A stretch of 32,694 nucleotides of DNA from JALOOE01 sp964423545 (GTDB lineage: Bacteria > Chloroflexota > Anaerolineae > CG2-30-64-16), in the NCBI GenBank assembly GCA_964423545.1, contig CAYRFV010000023.1:1-32694 (forward strand). Reading direction: 5' to 3'. Of this stretch, positions 21,455 through 30,833 are shown piece after piece. The position numbers and the translations under genes were made by a program. Below the pieces are notes generated by a model. It saw nothing but the letters and a program-made list of their open reading frames with translations. It was not told where the DNA came from and searched no databases. Numbering within the stretch: position 1 is the first letter of the stretch; every line of letters begins with the position of its first letter.

Positions 21455-24049
21455 CTACCCGAAGTTGAGTCTCATCAAATCCTGGCCGTAGGCGATATCC
21501 ATCGTCTGGGCCGGGAACTCAGCGGCGCCGTAGATGCTCTCATGATGCTTGAAACCGGCGATCGGCTGCTGCTGGCCGTTGAGCAACAACGGACCGCTCC
21601 AGTCGAATTCCAGGCGTTCCTCGCGAATCGTTTGCCAGGTGACGCGCAGACCCTCGATCGTGGGACGGCTGGCGATCACCCGGCGCTGGAAGTTCTCGAA
21701 GCTGGTGTCGGTGTCCCGGGCGCCCATCTGGCAGAGCCAGGCGGTGCGCAGTCCGGCCGCGCGCAATTCCCGGTGGGCGTCCGGTCCGCGCCGCATCAAC
21801 TCGAACGGCTGCGACGCGTAGAGGGCCAGATACGCATCTTCCACGCGGGCAAAGGCCCACCCTTCTGCAAGGAGGTGCTCGCTGAACGCATAGAGCGGGA
21901 AGTAGGCGTGCGTGAAGCGCAGCCAGGCGTTGGCCGGCAGATCGTAGAGGGCGATCAGTGTATCTTTCCACTGCGCGACCCGCGGCAGACTGCCGTTGCC
22001 TCGCCACCAGCCCGCTTCCCGGACGGCGGACTCGCTGAAGCTGGTCGGATGGTTGGTGAAGACCAGCGCCTCCGGGCCCAGCGTAGCCTGCCAGATATGC
22101 TCCTTCCGGCCGCGTTCGCCCGGTCGGAAGTCCTGTGCGGAGCAGAGGAGGAAATCGGCGGTGCGGTAGGTGACGGTGTTGACCTCCAGCGCTGCGGGCG
22201 GAGGCAGGGCCGAGGTCGACGCCCCGCCTGATGAAGCAGGCGTGCCCTGCCGCTCGCGCGCCCACACCGCGGTGTCCAGATCCGTCGCAATGGCCCCGAT
22301 GATGCCCGGAAGCTGGTAGTTTTCGCTGGCCAGGGCGAGGCTCACGGCGGCGCGCAGGCCGCTCTGATAGCCGCCCACACCCCACAGGAGCCGGCCGATG
22401 CCTGACTGTGCCGCGAAGCGTCCGGAGCGCAAGGCAGACGGCTCGACATCGGCGCACGACCCGCCGAAGGTCCCACGATGGGATTGCAGGGCGATGCTGA
22501 ACAGGCTCTTGTCCAGCAGCACTGCAGCCAGGTCGATGACCTGGTCATCCTCCGCCAGGTCGGTGAGCTGCGCGAGCGCGGTGATGATCGCGTCGACGTC
22601 CGTATTCCAGGCATTGAAGCCGCCCTGGCCGCGCGCTCGGAGCCAGGCCAGCGTCTGCTTCTCCCCACGGCTGCGCTCCTCCCGGCCCGTCAGGCCGGAG
22701 ACAGAGAACCTGGCCTTGGGGAAGAGCTGTCCGGCCAACACCCGGCAGGTGTAAAGCTGGATCTGCTCCGATTCGGTCAACGATGGGCCATTGGGGGCGG
22801 CCGCGACCGTGTTCCCTTCCGTTGTCGCCCCATAGTCGAAGCCGGTGATCGCTTCCTCGAGCGCCGGACGCAGATCCGCGGGGAACTGCTCGTTCCCGGC
22901 CATGCGCCGCTGCACGATGATGAGCCCCAGCAGGTCGGACAGGCAGCCGTACTGCCGGCCGGCCACGCGCCGAATCGCCGCGTCGATGGCCTTGGGGTTC
23001 ACGCTCCCCCACCAGCCCGCAGCCATGTTCGCCAACTGGGCGTAGATGTCGTCCCCACGCGAGGCCTGTCGCAGGGCGTCTACCAGGCGCTCTTCAGGGG
23101 TGGCGTCAGGCGTCTGGGCGAACGGCTGGTTGGCCACCCAAAATGCCAGCCTGCGCTCGGCGCGCAACTGGCCCTCGTAGTATATCTCGTGCGGCGGCAT
23201 GAGCCGGGCCTGCATCGGTCCGGAAGGCAACTGCACCGCCGCAGGCGCCGCGATGGTCGTGCCCGGACCGACCGAACCGAACGATTCGCCGTAGATCCAG
23301 CCGTCCGGCGTCTGTGTGCGCATCACGCTTTGGAAACGCCCCGGCGCGTCATCGGCGCCGACGACGCGCAGCATTGCGTCGCGGGGGCAGACAGCCCTGT
23401 CCGTATAGGCATGTTGGAAGGCCCGCTCCATGGCGACCCGCTGCTTGACATCCTTCGTGACGGTCGGCGCCTTGGCCCGCACGGGCTTGCCCGCCTCGCT
23501 TCGGATGCGCACGGCGAATGCCAGGGCGGCCGGCCCCAGCACAACCTGGTCGAGCCGCACCAGCAGCGCGTTGTTGGCTGCTTTCAGGGCGACCGTGAAG
23601 GTGCGGCTGTGCGGCGTCTGGTCGGCAAGCTCCGCAATCTGTTCGCAGCGTCCGACCAGCTTGCCGTTGAGCCAAAGCGTGGCCGGACAGGTCGTGGTAA
23701 TCTGCAATGTCGCGGGGCCGGCCGCCGCGGAGGAGAGTCCTACGAATGCCCAGGCGCGGCGGTGGGTGTAGGTGGCGCAGGAGTCGCTCCAGTCGAGCAG
23801 ATGGTCGGCCTCGCAGTGCGCGACCGTCCAGTAGCAGCTCTGGTCGCCGAACGTTTCGCGCTCGCTCTCCATGGGCGCCTGGAAATCGGGGCGCTGGTAG
23901 TCCAGAGCCTCCAGGATGCGGGTCCTGAACGCAAGTTGCGACTCGGCGGGGGCCGGTCGCTCCTCGAGCAACCGGTCATGTGGCCCAAGAACCAGCCAAT
24001 CGTCCACGAAGCCGTCGGTCAGCGGATAGGTAAGGTAGTTGCGCTTCAT
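21455..24049 (-). CDS. Large protein with possible lyase/hydrolase alpha-toroid domain
   Basis: This 864-residue protein has no visible signal and is not firmly recognised. The first 200 residues contain beta-rich text with ATLWLNGKLVG, like a ligand-binding jelly roll of glycoside hydrolases. The middle, near residues 440-540, reads GGFNAWNTDVDAIITALAQL and later SHRGTFGGS, reminiscent of the alpha/alpha-toroid of heparinase/alginate-lyase-like proteins. A C-terminal beta-rich part of about 250 residues follows. ATG 24049 (MKRNYLTYPLTDGFV) is where coherent sequence starts; the frame extends to 24196 across the promoter and is rejected. It follows the importer genes after 190 bp with its own promoter, suggesting cytoplasmic processing of an imported saccharide (inference). 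Confidence 0.55.
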   Translation of the reverse strand: MKRNYLTYPLTDGFVDDWLVLGPHDRLLEERPAPAESQLAFRTRILEALDYQRPDFQAPMESERETFGDQSCYWTVAHCEADHLLDWSDSCATYTHRRAWAFVGLSSAAAGPATLQITTTCPATLWLNGKLVGRCEQIAELADQTPHSRTFTVALKAANNALLVRLDQVVLGPAALAFAVRIRSEAGKPVRAKAPTVTKDVKQRVAMERAFQHAYTDRAVCPRDAMLRVVGADDAPGRFQSVMRTQTPDGWIYGESFGSVGPGTTIAAPAAVQLPSGPMQARLMPPHEIYYEGQLRAERRLAFWVANQPFAQTPDATPEERLVDALRQASRGDDIYAQLANMAAGWWGSVNPKAIDAAIRRVAGRQYGCLSDLLGLIIVQRRMAGNEQFPADLRPALEEAITGFDYGATTEGNTVAAAPNGPSLTESEQIQLYTCRVLAGQLFPKARFSVSGLTGREERSRGEKQTLAWLRARGQGGFNAWNTDVDAIITALAQLTDLAEDDQVIDLAAVLLDKSLFSIALQSHRGTFGGSCADVEPSALRSGRFAAQSGIGRLLWGVGGYQSGLRAAVSLALASENYQLPGIIGAIATDLDTAVWARERQGTPASSGGASTSALPPPAALEVNTVTYRTADFLLCSAQDFRPGERGRKEHIWQATLGPEALVFTNHPTSFSESAVREAGWWRGNGSLPRVAQWKDTLIALYDLPANAWLRFTHAYFPLYAFSEHLLAEGWAFARVEDAYLALYASQPFELMRRGPDAHRELRAAGLRTAWLCQMGARDTDTSFENFQRRVIASRPTIEGLRVTWQTIREERLEFDWSGPLLLNGQQQPIAGFKHHESIYGAAEFPAQTMDIAYGQDLMRLNFG

Positions 24050-24164
24050 CGGGTCAGCCTGTGAGTTCCTATCGCAGAAGTGGGTTGCGAGCGCTCCAGG
24101 GGCCGTCGCCCCTGATCGCCGCGCCGGGATCGGCCGGCCGTGAAGGCCGGTCACCTCGTCGTTC

Positions 24165-24193
24165 ATTATAGCAGGGGTCTGGCTCTCTGGCAG
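24165..24193 (-). promoter_or_regulatory. Extended -10 promoter of the 864-residue gene
   Basis: On the minus strand a perfect TATAAT (24170-24165) is preceded by TGC, an extended -10. CTGCCA (24193-24188, 4/6) lies 17 bp upstream as -35. The leader would be about 110 nt. It suggests the gene can be expressed apart from the importer operon. Confidence 0.65.
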
Positions 24194-24238
24194 CATTCCA
24201 GGCCAACGGGCCGGAGAATGCCGCGCGATGCGTATGCA

Positions 24239-25270
24239 TCATGCCTGCGGCCTGGCAGCAACACAGCGGGCGAAGTGCTGTGGCCCGACCTGGACGTCGG
24301 GCGGCTCCTCCTGATCGCAGACGCCCGGCACGGCGATGGGACACCGGGGATGAAAGCGACAGCCCTGAGGCAGCCTGAACGGGTCGGGCACACTGCCGGG
24401 AATCACCGCCAGGCGGTCGAGCCTGCGTTTGAGAGAGGGCACTGAGCGCAACAGCGCCTGCGTGTAGGGGTGCTGAGGCGATCGAAAAAGCTGTGCGACC
24501 GGCGCTGACTCGACGACCTTGCCCATGTACATCACCAGGACGTGCCGGGTCATGCGGGCGATCACGCCCAGGTCATGGGTGATAAAGAGGATGGCCATGC
24601 CGAGCTCGCGCTGCAGGTCTTTCATCAGCTTCAGGATCGTCGCCTGGGTGGTCACATCGAGGGCGGTGGTCGGCTCGTCGGCGATCAGCAGCGCCGGGCG
24701 GCACGAGAGACCCTGGGCGATCATCGCGCGCTGGCGCATGCCGCCGCTGAGCTGATGCGGGTAGCGGTCGATGTTGCGTTGCGGGTTGGGCATCCCAACG
24801 AGCTCCAGCGTTCCGATCGCCCGGCGTCGAGCTTCCGCCTGATCGACGTCCTGGTGAAGCAAGATCGCTTCGATGATCTGACTGCCCACCGTGTGCACGG
24901 GGCTGAACGAGGACATCGGCTCCTGGAAGATCATCGCGATCTCTGCGCCTCGAATGCGCCGGATATCCGCACTCGTGCGGCCCAGCTGCACCAGATCGAC
25001 CGATTCCACCACTTCGCCCAAGCTGCCGTCCTCCTTGCGCTCCCGGCGATGTAAGATGACTTCGCCGGATACGATCGCCGACGGCGGGGTGATGCGCAAG
25101 ATCGCGCGCGCGGTCATGGATTTGCCACAGCCGCTCTCTCCCACCAGGCCAACGCTTTGGCCCGAATCGACAGTAAAACTGGCGCCGTCCACTGCGCGCA
25201 CCAATCCCTCGCGCAAGAAGAAGTGGGCCTTAAGATCCCGGATTTCGAGTAAGGGTTGGGTTTCGGTCAT
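24239..25270 (-). CDS. Opp/Dpp-type importer ATPase, DppD family
   Basis: This 343-residue cytoplasmic ATPase belongs to the nickel/peptide/opine-type importer. It shows Walker A GESGCGKS, Q-loop FQEPMSSFSP, signature LSGGMRQR, Walker B LLIADEPTTALDV and switch FITHDLGVI. The C-terminal Cys cluster CRFHPRCPIAVPGVC is the usual OppD/DppD 4Fe-4S-type motif. It lies 110 bp after the DppC-like permease and is the last importer gene; its ATPase partner is the DppF-like gene at 29802. The substrate may be oligosaccharide given the GH28 enzyme in the cluster. Confidence 0.9.
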   Translation of the reverse strand: MTETQPLLEIRDLKAHFFLREGLVRAVDGASFTVDSGQSVGLVGESGCGKSMTARAILRITPPSAIVSGEVILHRRERKEDGSLGEVVESVDLVQLGRTSADIRRIRGAEIAMIFQEPMSSFSPVHTVGSQIIEAILLHQDVDQAEARRRAIGTLELVGMPNPQRNIDRYPHQLSGGMRQRAMIAQGLSCRPALLIADEPTTALDVTTQATILKLMKDLQRELGMAILFITHDLGVIARMTRHVLVMYMGKVVESAPVAQLFRSPQHPYTQALLRSVPSLKRRLDRLAVIPGSVPDPFRLPQGCRFHPRCPIAVPGVCDQEEPPDVQVGPQHFARCVAARPQA

Positions 25271-25380
25271 GAGCGTTAGTCGCGTCGCAGCCTGCTGGTC
25301 TGCCTCAGCACATTAGCATTGCGGCAGGTGTCAGGCGTTTGAAACTGAGGCCGGCAGGCAGCCGTATCCTGTTTCGCACC

Positions 25381-26535
25381 TCAGGTCTTGCCATACGGAT
25401 CCGCCGCGTCGCGGAGGCCATCGCCGACGAAATTCAGCGTCAGGATCGCGGTGACGACCGCAACGGCCGGGAACAGGTTCCACGGCGCCAGCGCCACGGT
25501 GCGCAGGTTCTGAGCCTCCTGCAGCAGGACCCCCCAACTGACTACTGGGGGTTTCAGTCCCAGGCCCAGGAAGCTGAGCGCCGTCTCGGCCAGGATCATG
25601 CCGGGAATGGCCAGCGTCACCGCGGCGATGATGTGACTGAGAAAGGAGGGCAGCATGTGACGGAAGATGATCCTGAGCTCGCTTGAGCCGGCGAGGCGGG
25701 CGGCCTTGACAAAATCCTCCTCGCGCAAGCTCAGGAAGCGGCCGCGCACGACGCGCGCCAGTCCCGTCCAGCCGATCAGTGAGAGCAGGATGGTAATGGT
25801 GAAGTAGACCTGGATCGGCCCCCAATCCAGCGGGACCGCCGCCGCCAGACCCATCCACAGCGGGATCGTGGGCAGCGCCGACAGCATCTCAATGACGCGC
25901 TGAATGGCGAGATCGAGCCAGCCGCCGAAGTAGCCGGAGATCCCACCGAGGAAGATGCCCAAGATCAGGCTGATCCCGACGCCCACCAGACCGATCGTCA
26001 TCGAAGGACGGGTGCCATGGATCGTCCGCGAGAGGACATCGCGGCCAAGGCGGTCCGTGCCCACCACGAACACCTGTGTGTCCGGGTCCTCCAGGCCAAA
26101 CAGATGTAAGTCGCTCTTGATGATGCCCCACATGCGATACGGCGCGCCATGAACGAAGAAGTAAATATACTGCTTCACGCTGGGGTCATCCTCGTAGGTG
26201 TACCCCAACGTCTCCATGTTCAGGATGGCGGTGCGCGCGTAGACGAACGGCCGCAGCGATACGTTGCGTTGGCTGTCCACGAAGCGAATGGGTTGTGGCG
26301 GGGCCAACTGATAGTCGACATAAAACTCGTTGGGGTCATACGGCGCCAGGAATTCGCAGAACGCAGCCGTGAAATAGAGCGCCGCCACGACCGCAAGGCT
26401 GATTACGGCCAGCCGATGCCTGACGAACCGCCAGCGCATGAGCTGCCACTGCGAAGCCGAGTAGAGCTTCTCGTCGGCCGATGGTTTCCCAATGGCTGCG
26501 ACCGTCTTTGACGTCGCCTCAGGACTGGCTGTCAT
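25381..26535 (-). CDS. Opp/Dpp-type permease, DppC family
   Basis: This 384-residue inner-membrane channel subunit has an N-terminal cytoplasmic stretch, a first helix (LAVISLAVVAALYFTAAF), and then an extracytoplasmic loop of about 110 residues. Such a loop is longer than in peptide-type DppC. The core follows with GTDRLGRDVLSR near residue 160 and the EAA loop DFVKAARLAGSSELRIIFRH. ATG 26535 with AGGATGAC upstream is preferred over GTG 26559, which would overlap the DppB stop. The stop is 110 bp before DppD. Confidence 0.88.
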   Translation of the reverse strand: MTASPEATSKTVAAIGKPSADEKLYSASQWQLMRWRFVRHRLAVISLAVVAALYFTAAFCEFLAPYDPNEFYVDYQLAPPQPIRFVDSQRNVSLRPFVYARTAILNMETLGYTYEDDPSVKQYIYFFVHGAPYRMWGIIKSDLHLFGLEDPDTQVFVVGTDRLGRDVLSRTIHGTRPSMTIGLVGVGISLILGIFLGGISGYFGGWLDLAIQRVIEMLSALPTIPLWMGLAAAVPLDWGPIQVYFTITILLSLIGWTGLARVVRGRFLSLREEDFVKAARLAGSSELRIIFRHMLPSFLSHIIAAVTLAIPGMILAETALSFLGLGLKPPVVSWGVLLQEAQNLRTVALAPWNLFPAVAVVTAILTLNFVGDGLRDAADPYGKT

Positions 26536-26562
26536 CCTGTCATCCTGTGAGTTCCGCACGGC

Positions 26563-27558
26563 TCAGTACTTGATCCTGGGATCGAACAGCGCCAACAGCA
26601 CATCGGAGATCAGCATCCCGATAACGGTCAATGTGCTCAGCAGGAGCACAAACGCGCCGGCCAGGTACATATCTTGCGCCAGCAGGGAGCGCAACATCAG
26701 GGGGCCAGTGGTCGGAAGATTCATGACAATGGAGACGATGGTGGCCCCTGAAACCAACTGTGGCAAGGCCCAGCCGATAGAGCTTATGAAGGGGTTGAGG
26801 GCGATGCGCACCGGGTACTTCCAGATAAGCCGCTGCTCACTGAGGCCCTTGGCGCGGCCGGCCTCAACATAGGGCTTGTTGAGTTCGTCCAATAGATTGG
26901 CGCGCATCGTGCGGATCAGGCTGGCGGTGCCGCCCAGTCCCAGCACGATGATCGGCAGCCAGAGATGCTTGAGCATGTCCGCCAAACGGGCCAGGCTCCA
27001 CGGCGCGTCGATATACTCCTCCGAGAACAGGCCCGTGATGCTGGTGTCGAAGTAAGCAAAGGCGATCCACATCAAGATCAGGGCAATCAGGAAATTGGGG
27101 ATGCCCAGCCCGATGAACCCCAGGAACGTGAAGAAATAGTCCCCTAGCGAATATTGCCTGACGGCTGAAAACACGCCGACCGGGATCGCCAGCAGCCATG
27201 TGAAGAGCAGGGTCGCGCTGGTTAGCACGATGGTCAGCCCCAGCCGCTCCCAGATCAACGTGCTGACCGGCTGTTTCTGCTCAAACGAATAGCCGAAGTC
27301 GCCCTTTAGCAAGATGTTGCGAATCCAGAGCAAGTATTGCACGTGGAATGGCTGGTCCAGACCGTACTGAGCTTTGAGCTGTGGAATGATGCCCTGCAGC
27401 TGATTGGCCGCCTGGTCCCCCTCCATCTGCCGCACCTGCGCAATGTAAGCGGTCAGGAAGTCGCCCGGCGGCAACTGGATGATGATGAACGAGATGATCG
27501 ACACCAAGATGAGTGTCGGGATCGCGAGCAGGATGCGGCGAACGATGTAGCGGGCCAT
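26563..27558 (-). CDS. Opp/Dpp-type permease, DppB family
   Basis: This 331-residue inner-membrane channel subunit starts MARYIVRRILLAIPTLILVS, a family-typical start. Six helices are predicted, and the EAA loop PYVEAGRAKGLSEQRLIWKY lies near residue 225. The end reads LLALFDPRIKY, as in DppB. It precedes DppC with a 27-bp gap and follows the binding protein after a 68-bp spacer holding a hairpin. Confidence 0.9.
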   Translation of the reverse strand: MARYIVRRILLAIPTLILVSIISFIIIQLPPGDFLTAYIAQVRQMEGDQAANQLQGIIPQLKAQYGLDQPFHVQYLLWIRNILLKGDFGYSFEQKQPVSTLIWERLGLTIVLTSATLLFTWLLAIPVGVFSAVRQYSLGDYFFTFLGFIGLGIPNFLIALILMWIAFAYFDTSITGLFSEEYIDAPWSLARLADMLKHLWLPIIVLGLGGTASLIRTMRANLLDELNKPYVEAGRAKGLSEQRLIWKYPVRIALNPFISSIGWALPQLVSGATIVSIVMNLPTTGPLMLRSLLAQDMYLAGAFVLLLSTLTVIGMLISDVLLALFDPRIKY

Positions 27559-27576
27559 GCCATGCCTCTGACCCGG

Positions 27577-27619
27577 CCCTCCGCTCCCGCTTCGCTCTCA
27601 CCCAAGAGGGAGCGGAGGG
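27577..27619. other. 12-bp hairpin between binding-protein and permease genes
   Basis: CCCTCCGCTCCC (27577-27588) pairs perfectly with GGGAGCGGAGGG (27608-27619). It sits just after the binding-protein stop. Such intercistronic stems often protect the upstream mRNA or slow read-through, giving more binding protein than permease; that role is inferred. Confidence 0.7.
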
Positions 27620-27626
27620 ACCAAGG

Positions 27627-29729
27627 TTACTCCTCGATGTAGAACTGCGCCGGTTGCCCCATGTTGATGCGCATCAGCGCATTGGTAAAGAGCATCTTCT
27701 GCGGCACGTTCTTCATGCGATTGGTGATGACGCCGGGTACGGCGACTGCGCCGACGATGCCGATCGAGTAGCACTGGTCGTAGTAGATGTCCAGCGCCTC
27801 CATCAGCTTCTTATGGGCTGCATCGAGGTCCGCCATGCTATAGGCTTCCTCGATCAGCTTATAGCACTTGGTCGCGGGTTCGACGTCCGGGTTGCCGGCG
27901 GGCGGCTGGATGGCGAGCGGATCCTTGGGGTTGCGGATGTAGCGGCCCCAACCGCCGCCGATGGTGAAATGCCAGGCGTCATAGGCCAGCGGGGTCGCCG
28001 TATTGCCGGGTGAGCCTCCCACAACCGAGTACCGATCGCTAAACTGGATCTGCTCGCGCAGCGAGCGCTCCATTGCGTTGATGTTGGTCTTGATGCCGAC
28101 CGCTTCCCAATACTTCTTGGTCAACTGATACAGATCGTCGTTGATGGTTCCAGGCGCCGTATCCACATCCAGGCGCAGCGTCATCGGCTTCCCGTCCGGC
28201 CGCGTGCGGAAGCCATCGGCGCCCTTCTTCAGTCCCAGGCCATCCAGCAGCTTGTTGGCTTGATCGACATCGTACGCTGCGAACTTCTCCTCGTATTCCT
28301 TCTTGTAGACCGGCGAGCCCTTGACCGGCGCGCCCTGCCGCGGCTCGGCCAACCCCTTGTACAACAGGCTACTGACCTCCTTGCGGTTGATCGCGTGCGA
28401 GAGGGCTCGGCGGAAATCGGCCTTGCTCACGATGGCCGACTGCGCTTCATCGACCTTGGTGTCCTCGTTGCGCGGCGTAGGATTGATGGCCCAGCCGACG
28501 TTGCTGTCATCCGCCCATACATACACCTTGTAGTTGCCCTTGGCCTCGTTTTCCTTGAGCAGGGTGTAGTCTTTGAGCTGGACATGGCGGAACTGGCAGT
28601 CCACCTTGCCTGCCACACACATCAGGTTGAAGCTCTCCTGGTTTTCGAAGAAGTCATGGGTGATCTGGTCGATGTAGGGCAGTTGATTGCCCTCCGAGTC
28701 CACCTGGAAATAGAACGGGTTGCGCTCCTGCACCATGCGTTCGTTGGAGGCCGGCTGCTTTGTGACCCACGGACCCACGATCGGCAAATCGGGATTGAAG
28801 GCGAACATGTCGATCGGCCCGCCGATCCAGAGCTGCTTCCAGCTCTGCAGCTTGCGCTTCGCCACCTCCTCGTCCAGCGCCTTCGGGTCAGCGAAGGCTC
28901 TGTGAAACTTCTGGAGGTAGTGACTGGGTACGAGGAAGTTGAGGCCGCCGATGAGGCCCCAGGCTTCGCCGCGCACCACGCCCAGCGGCAGCGTGCCGTT
29001 GGGCTTCGAGTACTTACACACGAACGCATACTTGCCGTCGGCGACGATATCGGTGAGGTTCTGCTGCTGCCGGACGTTGTCGTACAAGCGGCCCGGCGCC
29101 AGTTCTTCGTTCAGGAGCACGTTCTTGAACCACCAGACGGCATTCTCCGACGTAATCTCCACGCCGTCCGACCACTTGTGCCCCTCGCGCAGCTTCCAGG
29201 TGAACTCCGTGCCGTCCGCATTGACCTTGTAGCTTTCGGCCACGTTGGGGATCAAGGTCAGGCTGCCTGCCCCCTCGGGCGCGTCCATTTCCAACAGATG
29301 GTCGGCAATGGTCGTGTGCACGCCGAAGCGATCCGATGCCCCGCGGTAGGCGCGACGCCACGTGCCGCCGTACTTGCCGACCTTGGCGAACGGTTTCTGC
29401 GCTTTCGGGTTCTTTGGCAGGCGTTGATCTACAGGCGGCAGCTTTCCGGCCTTGACCAACTCGGCCAACGCCGGCGCCTCTTTGTACTTTGAGGTGGGCG
29501 CAGCCGTCGGAGCCGCAGCTGCCGTGGCAACGGTCACGGGCTTCTCGGTCGCTTTCGGGACCGCGGTAGGCTGAGGCGCAGCCGGTTTTTCGGTAGCCTT
29601 GGGGGCCGCAGGTGCGGCCGTGGGGGCGGGCGCAGGCGCGCCGCACGCGGCGGCCGTCACACCGGCGCCGACCAGGGCGGTCAGCCGCAGGAACTCACGT
29701 CGGGTGATTCGGGTCTTGTTCTCGTCCAC
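27627..29729 (-). CDS. Family 5 extracytoplasmic binding lipoprotein (Opp/Dpp type)
   Basis: This 700-residue binding protein is longer than the usual 500-600. It begins VDENKTRITRREFLRLTALV, with a Tat-like RREFLRL, then lipobox AAAC and a linker of repeated A, P, T, K units. The mature part carries YRGASDRFGVHTTIADHLLE, VTKQPASNERMVQERNPFYF and ALSHAINRKEVSSLLY, as in SBP_bac_5 proteins. GTG 29729 has AAGGAGGG at about 6 nt; the ATG at 29786 lacks such a site. Long family 5 proteins in GH28 contexts often bind oligosaccharides, so pectin fragments are plausible (inference). Confidence 0.88.
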   Translation of the reverse strand: MDENKTRITRREFLRLTALVGAGVTAAACGAPAPAPTAAPAAPKATEKPAAPQPTAVPKATEKPVTVATAAAAPTAAPTSKYKEAPALAELVKAGKLPPVDQRLPKNPKAQKPFAKVGKYGGTWRRAYRGASDRFGVHTTIADHLLEMDAPEGAGSLTLIPNVAESYKVNADGTEFTWKLREGHKWSDGVEITSENAVWWFKNVLLNEELAPGRLYDNVRQQQNLTDIVADGKYAFVCKYSKPNGTLPLGVVRGEAWGLIGGLNFLVPSHYLQKFHRAFADPKALDEEVAKRKLQSWKQLWIGGPIDMFAFNPDLPIVGPWVTKQPASNERMVQERNPFYFQVDSEGNQLPYIDQITHDFFENQESFNLMCVAGKVDCQFRHVQLKDYTLLKENEAKGNYKVYVWADDSNVGWAINPTPRNEDTKVDEAQSAIVSKADFRRALSHAINRKEVSSLLYKGLAEPRQGAPVKGSPVYKKEYEEKFAAYDVDQANKLLDGLGLKKGADGFRTRPDGKPMTLRLDVDTAPGTINDDLYQLTKKYWEAVGIKTNINAMERSLREQIQFSDRYSVVGGSPGNTATPLAYDAWHFTIGGGWGRYIRNPKDPLAIQPPAGNPDVEPATKCYKLIEEAYSMADLDAAHKKLMEALDIYYDQCYSIGIVGAVAVPGVITNRMKNVPQKMLFTNALMRINMGQPAQFYIEE

Positions 29730-29801
29730 AGTGCCCTCCTTACAGGGAATGCCAGTGATTGCCGGGCTGGAATCCAAGATCGCCAATTCGGAGTCTCCGC
29801 T

Positions 29802-30833
29802 TCAACCTCCTTCTGCCATTTGAACGCCCTGGAGTTGCAGCTCCTCGGCGCGATGGCAACTGACGAAGTGCTCGGGCTGCACGGCGCGCAGCGCCGGCGC
29901 CGCGTGCTCACAGATCTCAATGCGGTACTGGCAGCGCGGATGGAAGTAGCACCCACTTGGCGGGTTGGCGGCGTCGGCCACTTCGCCGGGCAGGATCACA
30001 GGCTCGATCTCCACGGTCGGGTCAGGATCGGGCACCGCGGAGAGGAGCGCCTCGGTGTAGGGATGCATGGGCAGGCTGAACAGCGCGGCCGTGGGCGCCA
30101 TCTCGACCACCTTGCCCACATACATCACGGCCACCCGATCGCTGATGTGCTGGACGACGCTGAGATTGTGTGCGATGAACAGATAGGTGAGGCCGTACTG
30201 GGTCTGGAGGTCCTGCAGGAGGTTCAGGATCTGCGCCTGGATGGAGACATCGAGCGCCGAGACCGGCTCGTCGCAGACGATGAACTGCGGATTGAGCACC
30301 AGTGCGCGCGCGATGCAGATGCGCTGTCGCTGCCCGCCGCTGAACGCGTGCGGATAGCGCGCCATGTGCTCCGGCCGCAGTCCGACCACCTCTAGTATTT
30401 GCGCCACACGGTCCTTCAGCGCTGGGCCCCTGGCGACGCGGTTGACCAGCAGCGGCTCGCCAATGATTTCCTGCAGCGTCATCCGAGGATTGAGCGACGA
30501 AAACGGGTCCTGGAACACCAACTGCATGTTGCGCCGCAGCAGCTTGAGCTGACTGCGCTGCGCCTGCCCGACGTTCGTCCGGCCCAGTTCGCGATCGCTG
30601 AACCAAATCTCGCCCGCAGTGGGGTCTTGCAGCCGGACGATCAACTGCCCGGTGGTGGTCTTCCCACAGCCGCTCTCCCCCACCAGTCCCAGCGTCTCGC
30701 CCGGCATGATGTAGAAGCTCACCCCGTCGACCGCGCGTACGGCGCCCGTTGTGCGCGCAAAGAACCCTTCGCCCTTGATGGGGAAGTGTTTCTTGAGGTC
30801 GACGACCTCAAGCAAGGGCAGAGTGGCGGTCAT
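29802..30833 (-). CDS. Opp/Dpp-type importer ATPase, DppF family
   Basis: This 343-residue cytoplasmic ATPase shows Walker A GESGCGKTT, Q-loop FQDPFSSLNPR, signature FSGGQRQR, Walker B FIVCDEPVSALDV and switch FIAHNLSVV. The C-terminal Cys cluster CYFHPRCQYRIEIC is present. Its ATG overlaps the GH28 stop in an ATGA (30830-30833), so the two genes are translationally coupled. It is separated from its DppD-like partner by the binding-protein and permease genes. Confidence 0.9.
   Translation of the reverse strand: MTATLPLLEVVDLKKHFPIKGEGFFARTTGAVRAVDGVSFYIMPGETLGLVGESGCGKTTTGQLIVRLQDPTAGEIWFSDRELGRTNVGQAQRSQLKLLRRNMQLVFQDPFSSLNPRMTLQEIIGEPLLVNRVARGPALKDRVAQILEVVGLRPEHMARYPHAFSGGQRQRICIARALVLNPQFIVCDEPVSALDVSIQAQILNLLQDLQTQYGLTYLFIAHNLSVVQHISDRVAVMYVGKVVEMAPTAALFSLPMHPYTEALLSAVPDPDPTVEIEPVILPGEVADAANPPSGCYFHPRCQYRIEICEHAAPALRAVQPEHFVSCHRAEELQLQGVQMAEGG

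Noticed and set aside
22478..24064. Plus-strand 528-codon frame
   Set aside because: It is antisense to the 864-residue gene, with Arg/Gly-rich composition and no motif.
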